DNA from: a bacterium
GTDB lineage: Bacteria; Bacteroidota; Bacteroidia; Flavobacteriales_D; Crocinitomicaceae
Direction: 5' to 3'
DNA length: 64,000 nucleotides
Assembly (NCBI GenBank): GCA_024742305.1
Contig: JANSYQ010000004.1
Span: 124,001 to 188,000, forward strand
Position 1 is the stretch's first letter. The number at the start of each line of letters is the position of its first letter. Below, piece by piece: positions 15,854-25,584 of this stretch. A model generated the notes under the pieces. It had not been told where the DNA came from, ran no database searches, and saw nothing but the letters and a program-made list of their open reading frames with translations. Both the position numbers and the translations under genes were made by a program.

Positions 15854-18181
15854 CTAATTCTGAATTTGAACTTTAAATGATTGAATCATGTAATCATTTG
15901 TCGCTTGTAAATAGTACATTCCATCAGCTAAAGCAGCTGGAGTTTGAAGTGTTACTTTGTTACCATTGACTTCCTTCACTACTAGCGTGAATCTTTTTCC
16001 GACTCCGTTTAGTAATGTATAACTTTCAATCGTTGTTGCGTCATTTAAAAGAGAGAGAGTGATTACCTCTCCTGCTTTTACCGGGTTAGGGAAAAGAGCA
16101 CTGCTTGACTCTCCAATTACTTCCTCAATCGCGTTAAATTCAGAACTCATAGAATTTTCAGGATCATCCATAGAAGTTGTAGAATTTCCCGTCCTCAAAA
16201 CCGCACAATTGTATGTTCCAGCCTCAAGTAAAACATTTGATCCGGGAGGAATAAATAATCCTGGCTCCCCGAATATTTGGTTTCCAGCGTAAAAGCTGTT
16301 CGTTGAATTAACTCCAAATGTAACATTGTCGCCGAAAATGATATTGTTCTGAATTTGCACTCCAAAGTCATTATAAATCTCAACATTATCTATATACAAA
16401 TTACCTTCACAACAATCTCGCGGCGGAAGGTAATTGTCTAAATATTGATAATTGTAGGGACAAGTAAAATCGGGCTTAGGAGTCTGTACCCAGTTAAATA
16501 AATTTGGATCAACGTTATAATTCCCATATGCGCCAATAGCGACTTGTCCATTGAGCGTATAGTCTGAACTTATTAAGCTAGATTGGCAATTATTGGACAT
16601 TTCTAAATAGACCGTATGTGTTCCAGGACTACTTGAAGGAGGGGAACTAATGTCTCCAAAAGAAGTAGATAATAACATTTCTGACGGTGGATTATAGTAG
16701 GCTTGATTAAGAACCTCTTGACCAAAACTATTAGCAACAGTAACCCTTATCCAATGTACTTCTTCAAGCCCCTTAATTGCTGGTACTGTTATACTTCCTT
16801 GAGGCGTTGATATTACTTTTGTAGAAATTTGAACATCTTCAAAAACTGTATATTTTCTTTTTAAATTAAAGAACTTTACATCGGCGTTTGTCGTATGAAA
16901 ACAGTCATTTGAAACAGTAATAGTTGCATAATAATAACCTTCAGGAACAGGGTTGCCATTGTTATCGTTTCCGTCCCATATAAACTCAGAGGGCGGATAC
17001 AATTGGTCAACATATCGTACGATTTCTGCTGTGTTAGCATCAATCACCCTCAACTCCAATCGTTTTACGTTTTGCAAGTTTTCAACTCTAATTGTTTGCA
17101 AAAAGTTATTGTTATTTTGATTAGGGTCAGGATATGCTAGACCACTGAATGCGTCAAAATTGCTGATTTGAACATCAAGCATATCCCTTTTCCAATTTGT
17201 ATTGTTGCATTGATTCAAAGCTGTCTCACAGGCTTCATATAACTTCAAATTATCAATGAATACACCGCTGATTTTGTCACCTGTATTACCTACGGGGTTG
17301 ACCCTAACGCGAAGATATTTCCACTCGTCAGTTGCAGTAAAAGTCCATTGATCGGTTTCCCAGTTGGTATAAGTAAAGTCCTCATCCATAATTTGGTAAT
17401 CTGACCCCGTAATTTCCCCCGCTGAGTTCAGGTCTTTCGCTAGATGTACTTCTATTCGAGCGTCCGGAACTCCACCGCTCCAGCCCTCGTTAGTCGCAAT
17501 CGTTTGAATGTTATTCATCATTGCGCGAGTCATGACAAAAGTGTAATCAACATCTTTTACTAAGGGTGATTCCAGCTCGCAAGTGATACTTGGCTTTGCT
17601 CTTATTGCCCCTTGAGTGCCAACACTCGCGCCGAGTACCGACTCCCTAGTAAGATCGACAATGGCAAAATAATTTTCACCTTCAGGTGCGAAGACGGCAC
17701 TGCCAAATTTTGTGTCCGGAGGAGAACAATCGAATCCATCGAGACCATTATAAACATTGGTTTGAAGGTTTAAGCCAGGTGTTCCATTTGTATTTGTCAA
17801 TGCAGAGAATGCTCTAACATCATTATTTAGTGGATAAAGAAGGCTTCTTGAAGCATCATCATAAGTGTTTCCTCCAGTAACCGTGTACAAATCGGGAGCG
17901 ATTAAATATGTTATTCCATCTGTTGGCGCTCCAGTACCAGTACCATTTTCTGCACTTAACCACCAATGTTTTACAAGACCAAATTCTTTTTCAGAGTACT
18001 CCTCAAGGTGTGAAACAGGAATAGCCTCCTCACACGGTGTGTTACAAAAGGTATAATCATCAATATTTGATTGTATGTCTTCCCGAATGTTTTCGAAACT
18101 TCCGTTGGGAATTAAATTTTGCTGAGACCATAGTGTAATTGGAATTACACTAAACAGCATTAACATTAATAAGTATTTCAT
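15854..18181 (-). CDS. Secreted protein with C-terminal T9SS sorting domain
   Basis: 775 aa. The signal peptide (residues 1-20, LLMLMLFSVIPITLWSQ) is followed by a galactose-binding-like region (about 20-320; I-P-N-G-S-F-E at the start and G-V-F-I-D-N-L-K-L-Y at the end). Next comes a FlgD-like segment (F-I-W-D-G-N-D-N-N-G-N-P-V-P-E-G-Y-Y, about 398-415). The last 75 residues form a type A T9SS sorting domain (LFPNPVKAGEVITLSLL, then G-M-Y-Y-L-Q-A). It should cross the outer membrane via the host T9SS. It starts 4 bp after the barrel gene and shares its operon. The substrate is unknown. Confidence 0.85.
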   Translation of the reverse strand: MKYLLMLMLFSVIPITLWSQQNLIPNGSFENIREDIQSNIDDYTFCNTPCEEAIPVSHLEEYSEKEFGLVKHWWLSAENGTGTGAPTDGITYLIAPDLYTVTGGNTYDDASRSLLYPLNNDVRAFSALTNTNGTPGLNLQTNVYNGLDGFDCSPPDTKFGSAVFAPEGENYFAIVDLTRESVLGASVGTQGAIRAKPSITCELESPLVKDVDYTFVMTRAMMNNIQTIATNEGWSGGVPDARIEVHLAKDLNSAGEITGSDYQIMDEDFTYTNWETDQWTFTATDEWKYLRVRVNPVGNTGDKISGVFIDNLKLYEACETALNQCNNTNWKRDMLDVQISNFDAFSGLAYPDPNQNNNNFLQTIRVENLQNVKRLELRVIDANTAEIVRYVDQLYPPSEFIWDGNDNNGNPVPEGYYYATITVSNDCFHTTNADVKFFNLKRKYTVFEDVQISTKVISTPQGSITVPAIKGLEEVHWIRVTVANSFGQEVLNQAYYNPPSEMLLSTSFGDISSPPSSSPGTHTVYLEMSNNCQSSLISSDYTLNGQVAIGAYGNYNVDPNLFNWVQTPKPDFTCPYNYQYLDNYLPPRDCCEGNLYIDNVEIYNDFGVQIQNNIIFGDNVTFGVNSTNSFYAGNQIFGEPGLFIPPGSNVLLEAGTYNCAVLRTGNSTTSMDDPENSMSSEFNAIEEVIGESSSALFPNPVKAGEVITLSLLNDATTIESYTLLNGVGKRFTLVVKEVNGNKVTLQTPAALADGMYYLQATNDYMIQSFKVQIQN

Positions 18182-18184
18182 TTT

Positions 18185-18718
18185 TTAAAATTTATACGAA
18201 AAGTATAAACCGTAATCAAAAAAGTCCCAAAAGAAACCAATGTCACTGGGAGGTTCAATTTCACCCACATATGTATTTCTTCCGAAGCCTGCACTTGTCT
18301 GCCACATCGCGCCAATTCCAAGTCTGTTGAATTCATAACCACCATTGAAACCCGCACGCAAACCTCCTCCTCTGAATATAATTGCTTCAGGTTGAACGCT
18401 TGCAAAATTGTAAACGGCATGCAGACTAGGGTCGAAAAAAAAGCTATTGTTAGGGAACAAATACCATTTCAACCCTGCCGATATTTCTGTTTTATTGAAA
18501 CTCAAGTTGAAAGCATGACTTTGCGCATTCCAGGTGTTAATCGAGCCGCCAACGGCAAATCTCTTTGAGAGATCGTGATTAAATCCAAGTTGATAGAATT
18601 CAAGGTCACTAAATTCAGATGGAACAATTAGAATTGAAAATTCTAAGTGATCTGAACGCTCCTGAGAATGTGAAAAATTGACGAGTAAAAGTGATATGAT
18701 TACAGTTATTAATTTCAT
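18185..18718 (-). CDS. Small outer-membrane beta-barrel protein
   Basis: 177 aa. A signal peptide (1-18, MKLITVIISLLLVNFSHSQ) precedes alternating amphipathic strands with many aromatic residues, ending in a terminal Phe (GLYFSYKF), typical of outer-membrane barrels recognised by the BAM machinery. It has the size of an 8-stranded barrel. Its start overlaps the stop of the 366-aa fibre-like gene by 1 bp, and its stop lies 4 bp before the T9SS-cargo start, so the three genes form one unit. Confidence 0.65.
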   Translation of the reverse strand: MKLITVIISLLLVNFSHSQERSDHLEFSILIVPSEFSDLEFYQLGFNHDLSKRFAVGGSINTWNAQSHAFNLSFNKTEISAGLKWYLFPNNSFFFDPSLHAVYNFASVQPEAIIFRGGGLRAGFNGGYEFNRLGIGAMWQTSAGFGRNTYVGEIEPPSDIGFFWDFFDYGLYFSYKF

Positions 18719-19818
18719 TATTTGCTAATAGTTTCTTCTAATTTCTTGATCTTTTCATCTTGTTCAATAACTAAAAGAGTTAATTCCTCCAGTTTTTGCA
18801 ATAGAATCTTGTTCATTTCACCTACGTCAATACCTTCCTCCTCTACAACTTTTGCACTCGGAACATCAGGTAAGTGACCATTTTGCTCAATAAATGCCTT
18901 TATTTCTTCTAACGAAAGAAGCTCGTAATTATCTTCAAAAACGTAATCTGGCCAAACATCCACGTCTAATTTAACACTTCTCGCTCTTAAAAGACCGTCA
19001 TTATTAAGTTGTAGTATCTTTCCGGAAGAATTGCTAATCACCAAAGGTGAAGGTTGATCGGAGTTCAGTACCATGTTACCACTCAAATTTAGTGTTCCCT
19101 GATTAGTAAGATTCAAAATGTCGTTTGATGTATTCGAAATACTAACAAGGTTTGTATTATCTTGAAGGTCATACCCTTCAATCTTTAGTCGTGTTCCTCC
19201 CATTGTTAGAGGGTTTGTTGATAAAGCTAAATCGCGTGAGTAAGTGGTGCCAAGGTTGTCAAGTTTTACTCTCGGAGTCTCAGTGCCAATTCCTACAAAG
19301 ACATCAGGACAAGCAGTATATAATCTATTCGGTTGACTTACCCAGTAAGGATTAGTGCTGTACGGATTGCCCTGAAGATCACAAAAACCAACTGGTTGGT
19401 TAGGTACAGGAAATAACTCCCCTGGAGTAGCCCGCATCACCGTTCCATCGTCTTTTGATACAAGAACGCCAAAATCGTTTTCGTTAATACTTTGTAAACC
19501 TTTCATCCATGTAGTTCCGTAAATGATTACATCCTGCATTTCAGTTGCGCCTTCTACACGGAAACTTTCTGATACTTGGGCGGTACTTTCAACAAAAAGA
19601 GTGTCGCTCACTGTCATTGTGGAATCCACCTTCATTTTTCCGTTAACATGGAGTTTTGCATTTGGACTTGAAGTTCCAACACCAACATTTCCGTTGTTAG
19701 GGAATGTGTTTGAATTTCCATTCCCATTCCCATTGTTCTGCGCAAAGGAAGTGGATGCGCCAAATACAAATACTGAAGCGAGAAGCAACCCGCTTAATTG
19801 AAAAAAAGTTGTTTTCAT
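18718..19818 (-). CDS. Fibre-like secreted protein with GVGTSSP repeat and VWPDYVF C-terminus
   Basis: 366 aa. A signal peptide (1-26) is followed by an Asn/Gly-rich segment and the tail-fibre-like motif NVGVGTSSPNAKLHVNGKM (about 44-62), echoed by VGIGTETPRVKL near 175. A long region of short beta repeats (about 60-290) suggests a trimeric beta-helix. The C-terminus has VWPDYVFEDNYELLSLEEI, then GHLPDVPSA, then a coiled coil, a layout common in Bacteroidota secreted proteins related to S74-type fibres. It heads the unit with the barrel and the T9SS-cargo protein. It is probably a surface fibre or adhesin. Confidence 0.75.
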   Translation of the reverse strand: MKTTFFQLSGLLLASVFVFGASTSFAQNNGNGNGNSNTFPNNGNVGVGTSSPNAKLHVNGKMKVDSTMTVSDTLFVESTAQVSESFRVEGATEMQDVIIYGTTWMKGLQSINENDFGVLVSKDDGTVMRATPGELFPVPNQPVGFCDLQGNPYSTNPYWVSQPNRLYTACPDVFVGIGTETPRVKLDNLGTTYSRDLALSTNPLTMGGTRLKIEGYDLQDNTNLVSISNTSNDILNLTNQGTLNLSGNMVLNSDQPSPLVISNSSGKILQLNNDGLLRARSVKLDVDVWPDYVFEDNYELLSLEEIKAFIEQNGHLPDVPSAKVVEEEGIDVGEMNKILLQKLEELTLLVIEQDEKIKKLEETISK

Positions 19819-20477
19819 GTTAAAACAGTTTAAATATAAAATACCTACTCTTCATCTGGTTTTCGGCATACCCAGACACCAAGAAAAAAATATCTATGCA
19901 CAGCGCCTTGGTGTATCACACTGTGCTATAATGCACAAGCCATAAGGCTGACATCATAACGGTTTATGACTTAAAGGAGTGATGGGAAAATATTCCTTAC
20001 CCTTCTCTTTTTAGTAGTTCTTTATCGTGATGGATTAACGATTTTGATAGTGGTTTAATTTATTTAATCGCTCACGTAAATTTATAGATTATTATCGAAA
20101 GCCAAATAATAGGTCATCTAATGTTATACACCTTTTACACGTCTAAGCGTGAAAATCAACGTGTTTTCTTTTTACGGAAGAACATGACGCACTAGTCTTA
20201 AAATCGCAATCCGTTCCGAAAAATCTCAAGTCGTTTAAGGCCGGTCTTACAGTCTGACGAATATATTGATTGTTCCTAGTCGATTCATAGGCTCAGTATT
20301 TTCATCAAGAAGATTAAGTATTACTACTTAGAACCAGACCGTATTTTCCACAATAGCCTGTAATTGCAACATTTACCTATTCTGCTTGGTAATAATACTG
20401 GAATTGAAAAACCATCCAGAAAATCCATTGATTATTCGTTATTTTCGAGGTTAATCAAAAGTTAACCTATTAACTTC
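19819..20477. other. Non-coding divergent intergenic region
   Basis: 659 bp, AT-rich, between the divergent 366-aa gene and the 282-aa LuxR-type gene. It must hold both promoters. I see no convincing ORF, RNA gene or long repeat; short stretches such as GCACAG/CTGTGC near 19897-19925 could pair, but weakly. Confidence 0.5.
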
Positions 20478-21326
20478 ATGTTAGAAGTGTCTATTTCTCA
20501 GGTGGTTTTTGTTACACTGGAATCGACTTTATTTTTAACGCAGTTGCTATTCCTGTTTACAAAGCTAAGGTCAAAATTCATCAAGACTTTCCTTGTAGTG
20601 AATGGGGCGTTTGTTTTGTTTAATGTTGCTTGTATTGTAAGATCAAACTCGATTTTCATTAATGAAACGGTAACAAATTCCATTCAATCCATTTCACTGA
20701 TTTTAGTGGTTCTTGCGGCATGGATTTATGTTCATCGAGTGAGAAAGGAGAACACTAGAAAGTTAACTTACTTGATTGCAGGAACGATAGTGGTAGTTAC
20801 AATGAGCGCAACTTATCTTGTTTCTAAGACAGGGGTGGTCACGAATAAAACTTTACTTGCGGGTGTTATGGCACTCCTTATCTTATTCGGGGCATATTTG
20901 AGTGTCGCAGTAAAAGGAAGTAAGAAGGCTTTTTTTGCATTCGCCATTCTTTTCTTGGTTTCCTATCTCCTGACATCTATTTTATACTTCGCTAATTCCG
21001 TTGAGGTACTTTTAATCATCCTAAACGTTCTATTCCTACTACTCGGTGTTTTCCATAACCTTCGAGTCTTTAAAGTGATAAACTCCATATTCTCCTCAGA
21101 TTCAGCATCGGACAAGAAGTTAAAGCATGAACTTTCTAAGTACAACCTGACACCACGGCAAGAAGAAATTGCAATACTGGTAATCAAGGGTTATCGGTCT
21201 AAAGAAATCGCTGATATGTGTGATATTAGTCCAGGTGCAGAACGAAAACACGTCTCAAATATCAATGCAGCGATTGGCGTTTCAAGTAGAATTGAACTTA
21301 CAAAGAAGTTTTCTTACTTGTTGTAA
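20478..21326 (+). CDS. Membrane-bound LuxR-type transcriptional regulator
   Basis: 282 aa. The first 200 residues contain about seven membrane segments (for example VVFVTLESTLFLTQLLFLF, ISLILVVLAAWIYV, VLLIILNVLFLLLGVF). A C-terminal LuxR/GerE helix-turn-helix spans about 222-282 (LTPRQEEIAILVIKGYRSKE, then IADMCDISPGAERKHVSNI). It likely senses a membrane or extracellular signal and binds DNA directly, without a phosphorelay. The same architecture occurs in 33214-34071 outside the island. It may regulate the island genes that follow. Confidence 0.8.
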   Translation: MLEVSISQVVFVTLESTLFLTQLLFLFTKLRSKFIKTFLVVNGAFVLFNVACIVRSNSIFINETVTNSIQSISLILVVLAAWIYVHRVRKENTRKLTYLIAGTIVVVTMSATYLVSKTGVVTNKTLLAGVMALLILFGAYLSVAVKGSKKAFFAFAILFLVSYLLTSILYFANSVEVLLIILNVLFLLLGVFHNLRVFKVINSIFSSDSASDKKLKHELSKYNLTPRQEEIAILVIKGYRSKEIADMCDISPGAERKHVSNINAAIGVSSRIELTKKFSYLL

Positions 21327-21341
21327 ATCAAGTTCTTAAAT

Positions 21342-21363
21342 GATTGCGTACACGTACGCAATC
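21342..21363. repeat. 9-bp inverted repeat between regulator genes
   Basis: GATTGCGTA (21342-21350) and TACGCAATC (21355-21363) around a 4-nt loop. It lies 16 bp after the LuxR-type gene and 76 bp before the 75-aa gene, without a T-run. It could be a weak terminator or an operator for the next unit. Confidence 0.6.
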
Positions 21364-21438
21364 CAATCTACGCACCTATACGCGTCAATTGCTTGAATTC
21401 AATATAATCTTTTCAGATTTTTCCCGAAAAAGGGAAAA

Positions 21439-21666
21439 ATGAGCCTTACGGACAAGCAACATATTGGTCTTCTTGTTTTTGATGACGACCGTAATAAAAC
21501 ACCATTAGCAAATGAGCGCACAGAAGCGTTGGAGTGGTTTAATGCTTTGGATAAACATGGTCAAAAGTTAATGTTAGCAGATAATAACTTAACTAAAGAG
21601 GAATTAGATTGGAATTCCCTACTAAAAGCGCACCGCAGAATTCAAAAAAAATCTAATGGCAGCTAA
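21439..21666 (+). CDS. Small hypothetical protein, 75 aa
   Basis: Starts at ATG 21439 and overlaps the double-HTH gene by 11 bp, so the two are translated together. The sequence is acidic and helical with no signal peptide. No family is recognised. Coupling suggests a partner or modulator of the following regulator. Confidence 0.55.
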   Translation: MSLTDKQHIGLLVFDDDRNKTPLANERTEALEWFNALDKHGQKLMLADNNLTKEELDWNSLLKAHRRIQKKSNGS

Positions 21667-22720
21667 GAGAAAGGTGAGGCAGATATTGAGTTCTAGGGCG
21701 CGAGTTTCATTATCGGATCGGCAAACACAAGTTTTGGTGGATATTCTTTCAGGTATGGATATAGCTGAAATTGCTATTCATCGGAAAATGACCAAATCAA
21801 ATGTCAGTCATGTGAAAAGTCGGCTGAAGCAAATTTTCAAAGCCAAATCGACCATTCATCTGATGGTTCTAGCAATATTGGAATGGCGATTCTATGAATT
21901 GGTAGTAAATAACGCAAAAAATCATGTTTCTTCTGAGATTTCGGAGAAAGAGGTTGAAATCATAAAACACGTGCTTAATGGTAGTATAAACAAAGAGATC
22001 GCAGAACCAACAAATATAACCCTAAGAACCATAGAATTTCATAGATACGAGTTCAATAAGAAATGTAAAGTTTCGAGCAATAAGGATTTAATCAATGCTT
22101 GCCTTCAAAATGGAATTTTAAAAGTTCTTCCATTTGAATTCTATCTTTCAAGGAGTTATGAAAACAGTATATTGAGTTTTTCAAGAGCATATAAATATTA
22201 CCATTTTGACGAGTATTCGGGAGTTACCAATGAATTCGGTTTTATCTACTTTGATTACCAAAATCGTTTCATCACTTTGGATTCGAACGAAAGTGGACTT
22301 TACACGTACTTCCAAGTTAACCCTTTAATATTTTCTTATACCTTATCGGGTATTCCTACCGCCATCATTGCTCATATAAGTGAATTGTCTGAACGATTCC
22401 TTGAATCTCGACAAAATAATATAGGAGCAGCGGTAAAACGCCGTGGCGGATATTTAAATTTTTATTCTTTACTTAAAGAACTGAATTTTTATCAACCAGT
22501 AATAACACGACTTGATCTGCCACAGTTTTCGCGTTTAAGTATTCTGATTTTCCTAGAAGGGATTGAGAAATGTCTGACAGACGAGACGAAAGTATCAGTT
22601 ACATCTTTCGATTTGGAGACCATAAAGGATCAGGAAGAAATCCTTTACAAAGAATTCAATTGTGATAGCCCCTTAACATTGATTGCACAAGCAATTCATC
22701 TCAATTTATTCAAATTGTGA
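21656..22720 (+). CDS. Regulator with two tandem LuxR-type HTH domains
   Basis: 354 aa, soluble. Two LuxR-like helix-turn-helix domains lie at about 19-75 (LSDRQTQVLVDILSGMDIAE, then ...MTKSNVSHVKSRL) and 97-155 (ISEKEVEIIKHVLNGSINKE, then ...ITLRTIEFHRYEF). The remaining 200 residues form a mixed domain I do not recognise. LuxR-type proteins usually have a single C-terminal HTH, so two N-terminal copies followed by a large C-terminal domain is odd. It might bind two half-sites as a monomer. It belongs with the overlapping 75-aa gene. Confidence 0.7.
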   Translation: MAAKRKVRQILSSRARVSLSDRQTQVLVDILSGMDIAEIAIHRKMTKSNVSHVKSRLKQIFKAKSTIHLMVLAILEWRFYELVVNNAKNHVSSEISEKEVEIIKHVLNGSINKEIAEPTNITLRTIEFHRYEFNKKCKVSSNKDLINACLQNGILKVLPFEFYLSRSYENSILSFSRAYKYYHFDEYSGVTNEFGFIYFDYQNRFITLDSNESGLYTYFQVNPLIFSYTLSGIPTAIIAHISELSERFLESRQNNIGAAVKRRGGYLNFYSLLKELNFYQPVITRLDLPQFSRLSILIFLEGIEKCLTDETKVSVTSFDLETIKDQEEILYKEFNCDSPLTLIAQAIHLNLFKL

Positions 22721-22889
22721 GTATAAATGCTCATGGTGTATTGCAACATTTGCCTATAATCATCCGCTTTCTAATACTAAGAGACGCTTAATCACTTGCT
22801 TGTCAGGAGGTTGTTTCATAGCTGATTTAATATGTCTTTTACCGTATGGTAGAAACTTTTATATTAGTTTCAAACTTAAAACATACACT

Positions 22890-23198
22890 ATGGCATTTGA
22901 TGGAACTGAAGGAGGACAAATTACACTTGAACAAGGTGCAGACTTGACTGCAAATTACCGGGCAGCAAATCCTAATGAGCGACTTGGAAACTTTTACGGT
23001 AAAGAAATCTTAGAGGAACTTCTTGCACAGGAAGGTTGTAAGGGTATTCGTATGTATTACGGACAAGATGCCGATGGGAATAAAGAGCTGGTTTTGGTTG
23101 GAGCAGATTCGGATGAAAATGATATTCTCGACCTTGTTGTTGACCTATCTCAACCTTGTCCAAATAGATGCGGTAAGGCGAATGACCTGAATAGCTAA
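22890..23198 (+). CDS. Hypothetical protein, 102 aa
   Basis: A longer frame exists to 22683, but it overlaps the preceding gene and is low-complexity; ATG 22890 (MAFDGTEGGQITLEQGADLT) gives a typical small acidic Bacteroidota protein. It has a Y-R-A-A-N-P-N-E-R-L-G-N-F-Y-G-K motif and a C-terminal Cys pair (CPNRC). There is no signal peptide. The next gene starts 2 bp after its stop, and the two are probably co-transcribed. Function unknown. Confidence 0.6.
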   Translation: MAFDGTEGGQITLEQGADLTANYRAANPNERLGNFYGKEILEELLAQEGCKGIRMYYGQDADGNKELVLVGADSDENDILDLVVDLSQPCPNRCGKANDLNS

Positions 23199-23199
23199 A

Positions 23200-23835
23200 A
23201 TGGATATTGGTATTGACTATATCTCATATTTATCAATTTATATCCCCGCGACAGTGGGGATATTTTCTTTTGCAAAAGCTGATTCACGTGTTCGTTTACT
23301 GATCATATACGTATGGACAACTGCATTGTTGGAAATTTTTGTTGACTTACTCAAAGATCAAGGATTGAATAATCTGTTCTTATTCCACGTTCATACTTTT
23401 ATCGAGTTCAGTTTTCTTTTGGTATTTTATGGAAACTTGATAGTTTCCAACCACAAAACCAAGGTTCTGAATACCGTTGGTTTCACATTCTTCATAATAA
23501 GTCTTCTTTTGCTTGTTTTTCATCAAGGTTTCTCGGTATTCAATTCGGTACAAAGGCATTTGGAAGGCTTTCTTGTATGTTTGATTATTCTGTTCTATCT
23601 GTGGGAACGAAGCGCAAACGTAAAGCGACTTTTTACAACACCAACGGTACTATTATCTTGGATCTTCCTCGTGTATTTTGGAGGTAACCTATTTGTTTTC
23701 GCACTTGGCAATATCATATTGACAACTGGAGACGGCGAATTGTGGGTTATTCATGGGGTTTTAAATATTCTGCTCAATCTTGTTTTTACATATTTCATTC
23801 TAGCGGAGAGAAGAAAAGCGAAGCGATTACATTAA
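23200..23835 (+). CDS. Multi-pass membrane protein, 211 aa
   Basis: About seven hydrophobic segments with short loops and a basic C-terminus (AERRKAKRLH). No catalytic or transport motif is visible. The topology resembles the sensor half of the membrane LuxR regulators in this window, but there is no DNA-binding domain. It lies 1 bp after the 102-aa gene, so the two may form a protein pair. Function unknown. Confidence 0.65.
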   Translation: MDIGIDYISYLSIYIPATVGIFSFAKADSRVRLLIIYVWTTALLEIFVDLLKDQGLNNLFLFHVHTFIEFSFLLVFYGNLIVSNHKTKVLNTVGFTFFIISLLLLVFHQGFSVFNSVQRHLEGFLVCLIILFYLWERSANVKRLFTTPTVLLSWIFLVYFGGNLFVFALGNIILTTGDGELWVIHGVLNILLNLVFTYFILAERRKAKRLH

Positions 23836-23962
23836 GTAGAAACACGTAATTTTCTTGATGAAACTACTGAAACGAAACTGTGTCACTTGATAATTTATAC
23901 TTTTCCATTCCAAGGAATTTTTAATAACCGAATAGAAAATTTTCGGTAAAAAACATTACCAA

Positions 23963-25519
23963 ATGAACAAATTTAAAGTACTTACGCTGTGCATTTCAAT
24001 GTTATTGGCAGGGTTCTCTTTTGCACAAATTCAAAAAAATGGAACTGCCCATGCTGTTATTGACGTTGGGAGTGATCAATATGCAATCCTCTCAATTGAC
24101 GGAGAAAATGTGTTTTACAAGACCTCCATGTTTTCGAATGGGTTAATAGTTGTTGACCAATCACTAATTCTTGAATTTGAAGATGCAGATGATACAACAC
24201 CAGAAGTGCTTCTTCCATCCAGGAATGCCGTTTTCGCATTTCCGCTAGAATCGAGTAATTCGGGAAACTTTGTGATTCCACTTGACAACGCGCCAGATAT
24301 ATACATGGGTATGCTCGTATTTGAAGATGTTGAACATTGTGAGACGTACTATAATGATATGCGTGAATTCGTTGATGATACACTTGGAGATGCTGATGAT
24401 AAATTGAATGCATTCGAGGAATATTTTGAAGGGTATCAGTCATACAGAACTTACTTCAATAATAAGTACGACTTCGAGAACATGACTTACGACAACGATC
24501 ACATTCAATTAATTGAGGAGGAAGATTTTCTAAATGATGAAGTAGTAAAGACTTTGGTCAACTTAGATAGAATGGTCATAATTGGTGATTCGGTTCTTTA
24601 TTATCATGATTTTCACACTGAGGTTTATTGTCACATTGATGACAACGAATCAATCACAGCTATGATTGAATTCCCTGATGAAGGAGATGTATTTACCGAA
24701 CCATTCGACGCACTTGCTCACCGAAAAGGGATTCGCGTTCACACCCCGTTGGTAATTACCTCTCAAACGAAAGACTCAAATGAACAGCCAGAAGCATGGA
24801 AAGTTACGAGCAGTCTGCGTGTTCAGAACGAGGAATGTGAACCATTGCGCAGGAAAGTTTCAATTCATTTAGAACACTTTAATTGGGTCCCGCAAGCGAA
24901 CGACTGGAATGGAGGGGTTAATTATTGGTTAGAAAACCCCAATACTGTGGTGGACTTAACAATTGATTGGGGAGATGGAAACATCGAACACATTAATCAA
25001 TATGAGGGCGAATGGATAACACATGATTATGCAGCTACGGGAAATTATACCGTATCAACCACAACAGATGTGAGTTATTCTGGCCATGGAATTTTGAATG
25101 ACTCGAAAAGTTTTGATGTTACTTCTGTAAGTTGCACTCAACAAGATGCCCAAAAATGGGGGCAAACTCAATCAGGTGCTTGGAAAATTACTACCAAACT
25201 ATGGCTAAACGATAACAGTTGGGGTAATCATTATGGTGCGTACACTCATGCGTGGAAGCATCAAGGGGGAAGTGAATGGAAACGCCAAAAAACTCATTTG
25301 AGAACCATTATTGATGGCACTCTAAGAAATGATAGTTGTCAACCCACCAATGCAGTATATGGTGAGAAGGATCGCCTGAATAACAAAAAGGTCGAAAAGG
25401 TAAAAACGAAATTGTTTAACCATTACGACATTGCAAACTATGATATAAAATCAGTGCATCTACTTTGGGATGGTAATACCCACATCAATTATAGTTACCA
25501 TTTGACTCCTTGCAACTAA
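23963..25519 (+). CDS. Secreted protein with PKD-like domain
   Basis: 518 aa. The signal peptide (1-21, LCISMLLAGFSFAQ) is followed by an acidic region of about 270 residues. A PKD-like segment lies near 310-390 (VDLTIDWGDGNIEHINQYEG, with H-D-Y-A-A-T-G-N-Y-T-V). The C-terminal part is rich in Trp and His with several Cys. No protease or glycosidase signature and no T9SS sorting domain is seen. It is followed by a strong terminator. It is probably a periplasmic or surface protein. Confidence 0.65.
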   Translation: MNKFKVLTLCISMLLAGFSFAQIQKNGTAHAVIDVGSDQYAILSIDGENVFYKTSMFSNGLIVVDQSLILEFEDADDTTPEVLLPSRNAVFAFPLESSNSGNFVIPLDNAPDIYMGMLVFEDVEHCETYYNDMREFVDDTLGDADDKLNAFEEYFEGYQSYRTYFNNKYDFENMTYDNDHIQLIEEEDFLNDEVVKTLVNLDRMVIIGDSVLYYHDFHTEVYCHIDDNESITAMIEFPDEGDVFTEPFDALAHRKGIRVHTPLVITSQTKDSNEQPEAWKVTSSLRVQNEECEPLRRKVSIHLEHFNWVPQANDWNGGVNYWLENPNTVVDLTIDWGDGNIEHINQYEGEWITHDYAATGNYTVSTTTDVSYSGHGILNDSKSFDVTSVSCTQQDAQKWGQTQSGAWKITTKLWLNDNSWGNHYGAYTHAWKHQGGSEWKRQKTHLRTIIDGTLRNDSCQPTNAVYGEKDRLNNKKVEKVKTKLFNHYDIANYDIKSVHLLWDGNTHINYSYHLTPCN

Positions 25520-25542
25520 TCGTTCAAATGCCTTATTTTAGG

Positions 25543-25570
25543 GGAGAGTTTATTTTAAACTCTCCTTTTT
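25543..25570 (+). terminator. Rho-independent terminator just upstream of the next start codon
   Basis: GGAGAGTTTA (25543-25552) pairs perfectly with TAAACTCTCC (25556-25565) around 3 nt and is followed by T-T-T-T-T-T. It ends the 518-aa gene. The barrel gene begins at 25585, only 15-20 bp later, so that gene either depends on read-through or is controlled by this hairpin. Confidence 0.8.
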
Positions 25571-25584
25571 TACATTATTCGAAC

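Noticed and set aside
22683-22889. Long N-terminal extension of the 102-aa gene
   Set aside because: The extension overlaps the preceding gene and is Cys/Leu/Lys-rich without a domain; the ATG at 22890 gives an ordinary protein.
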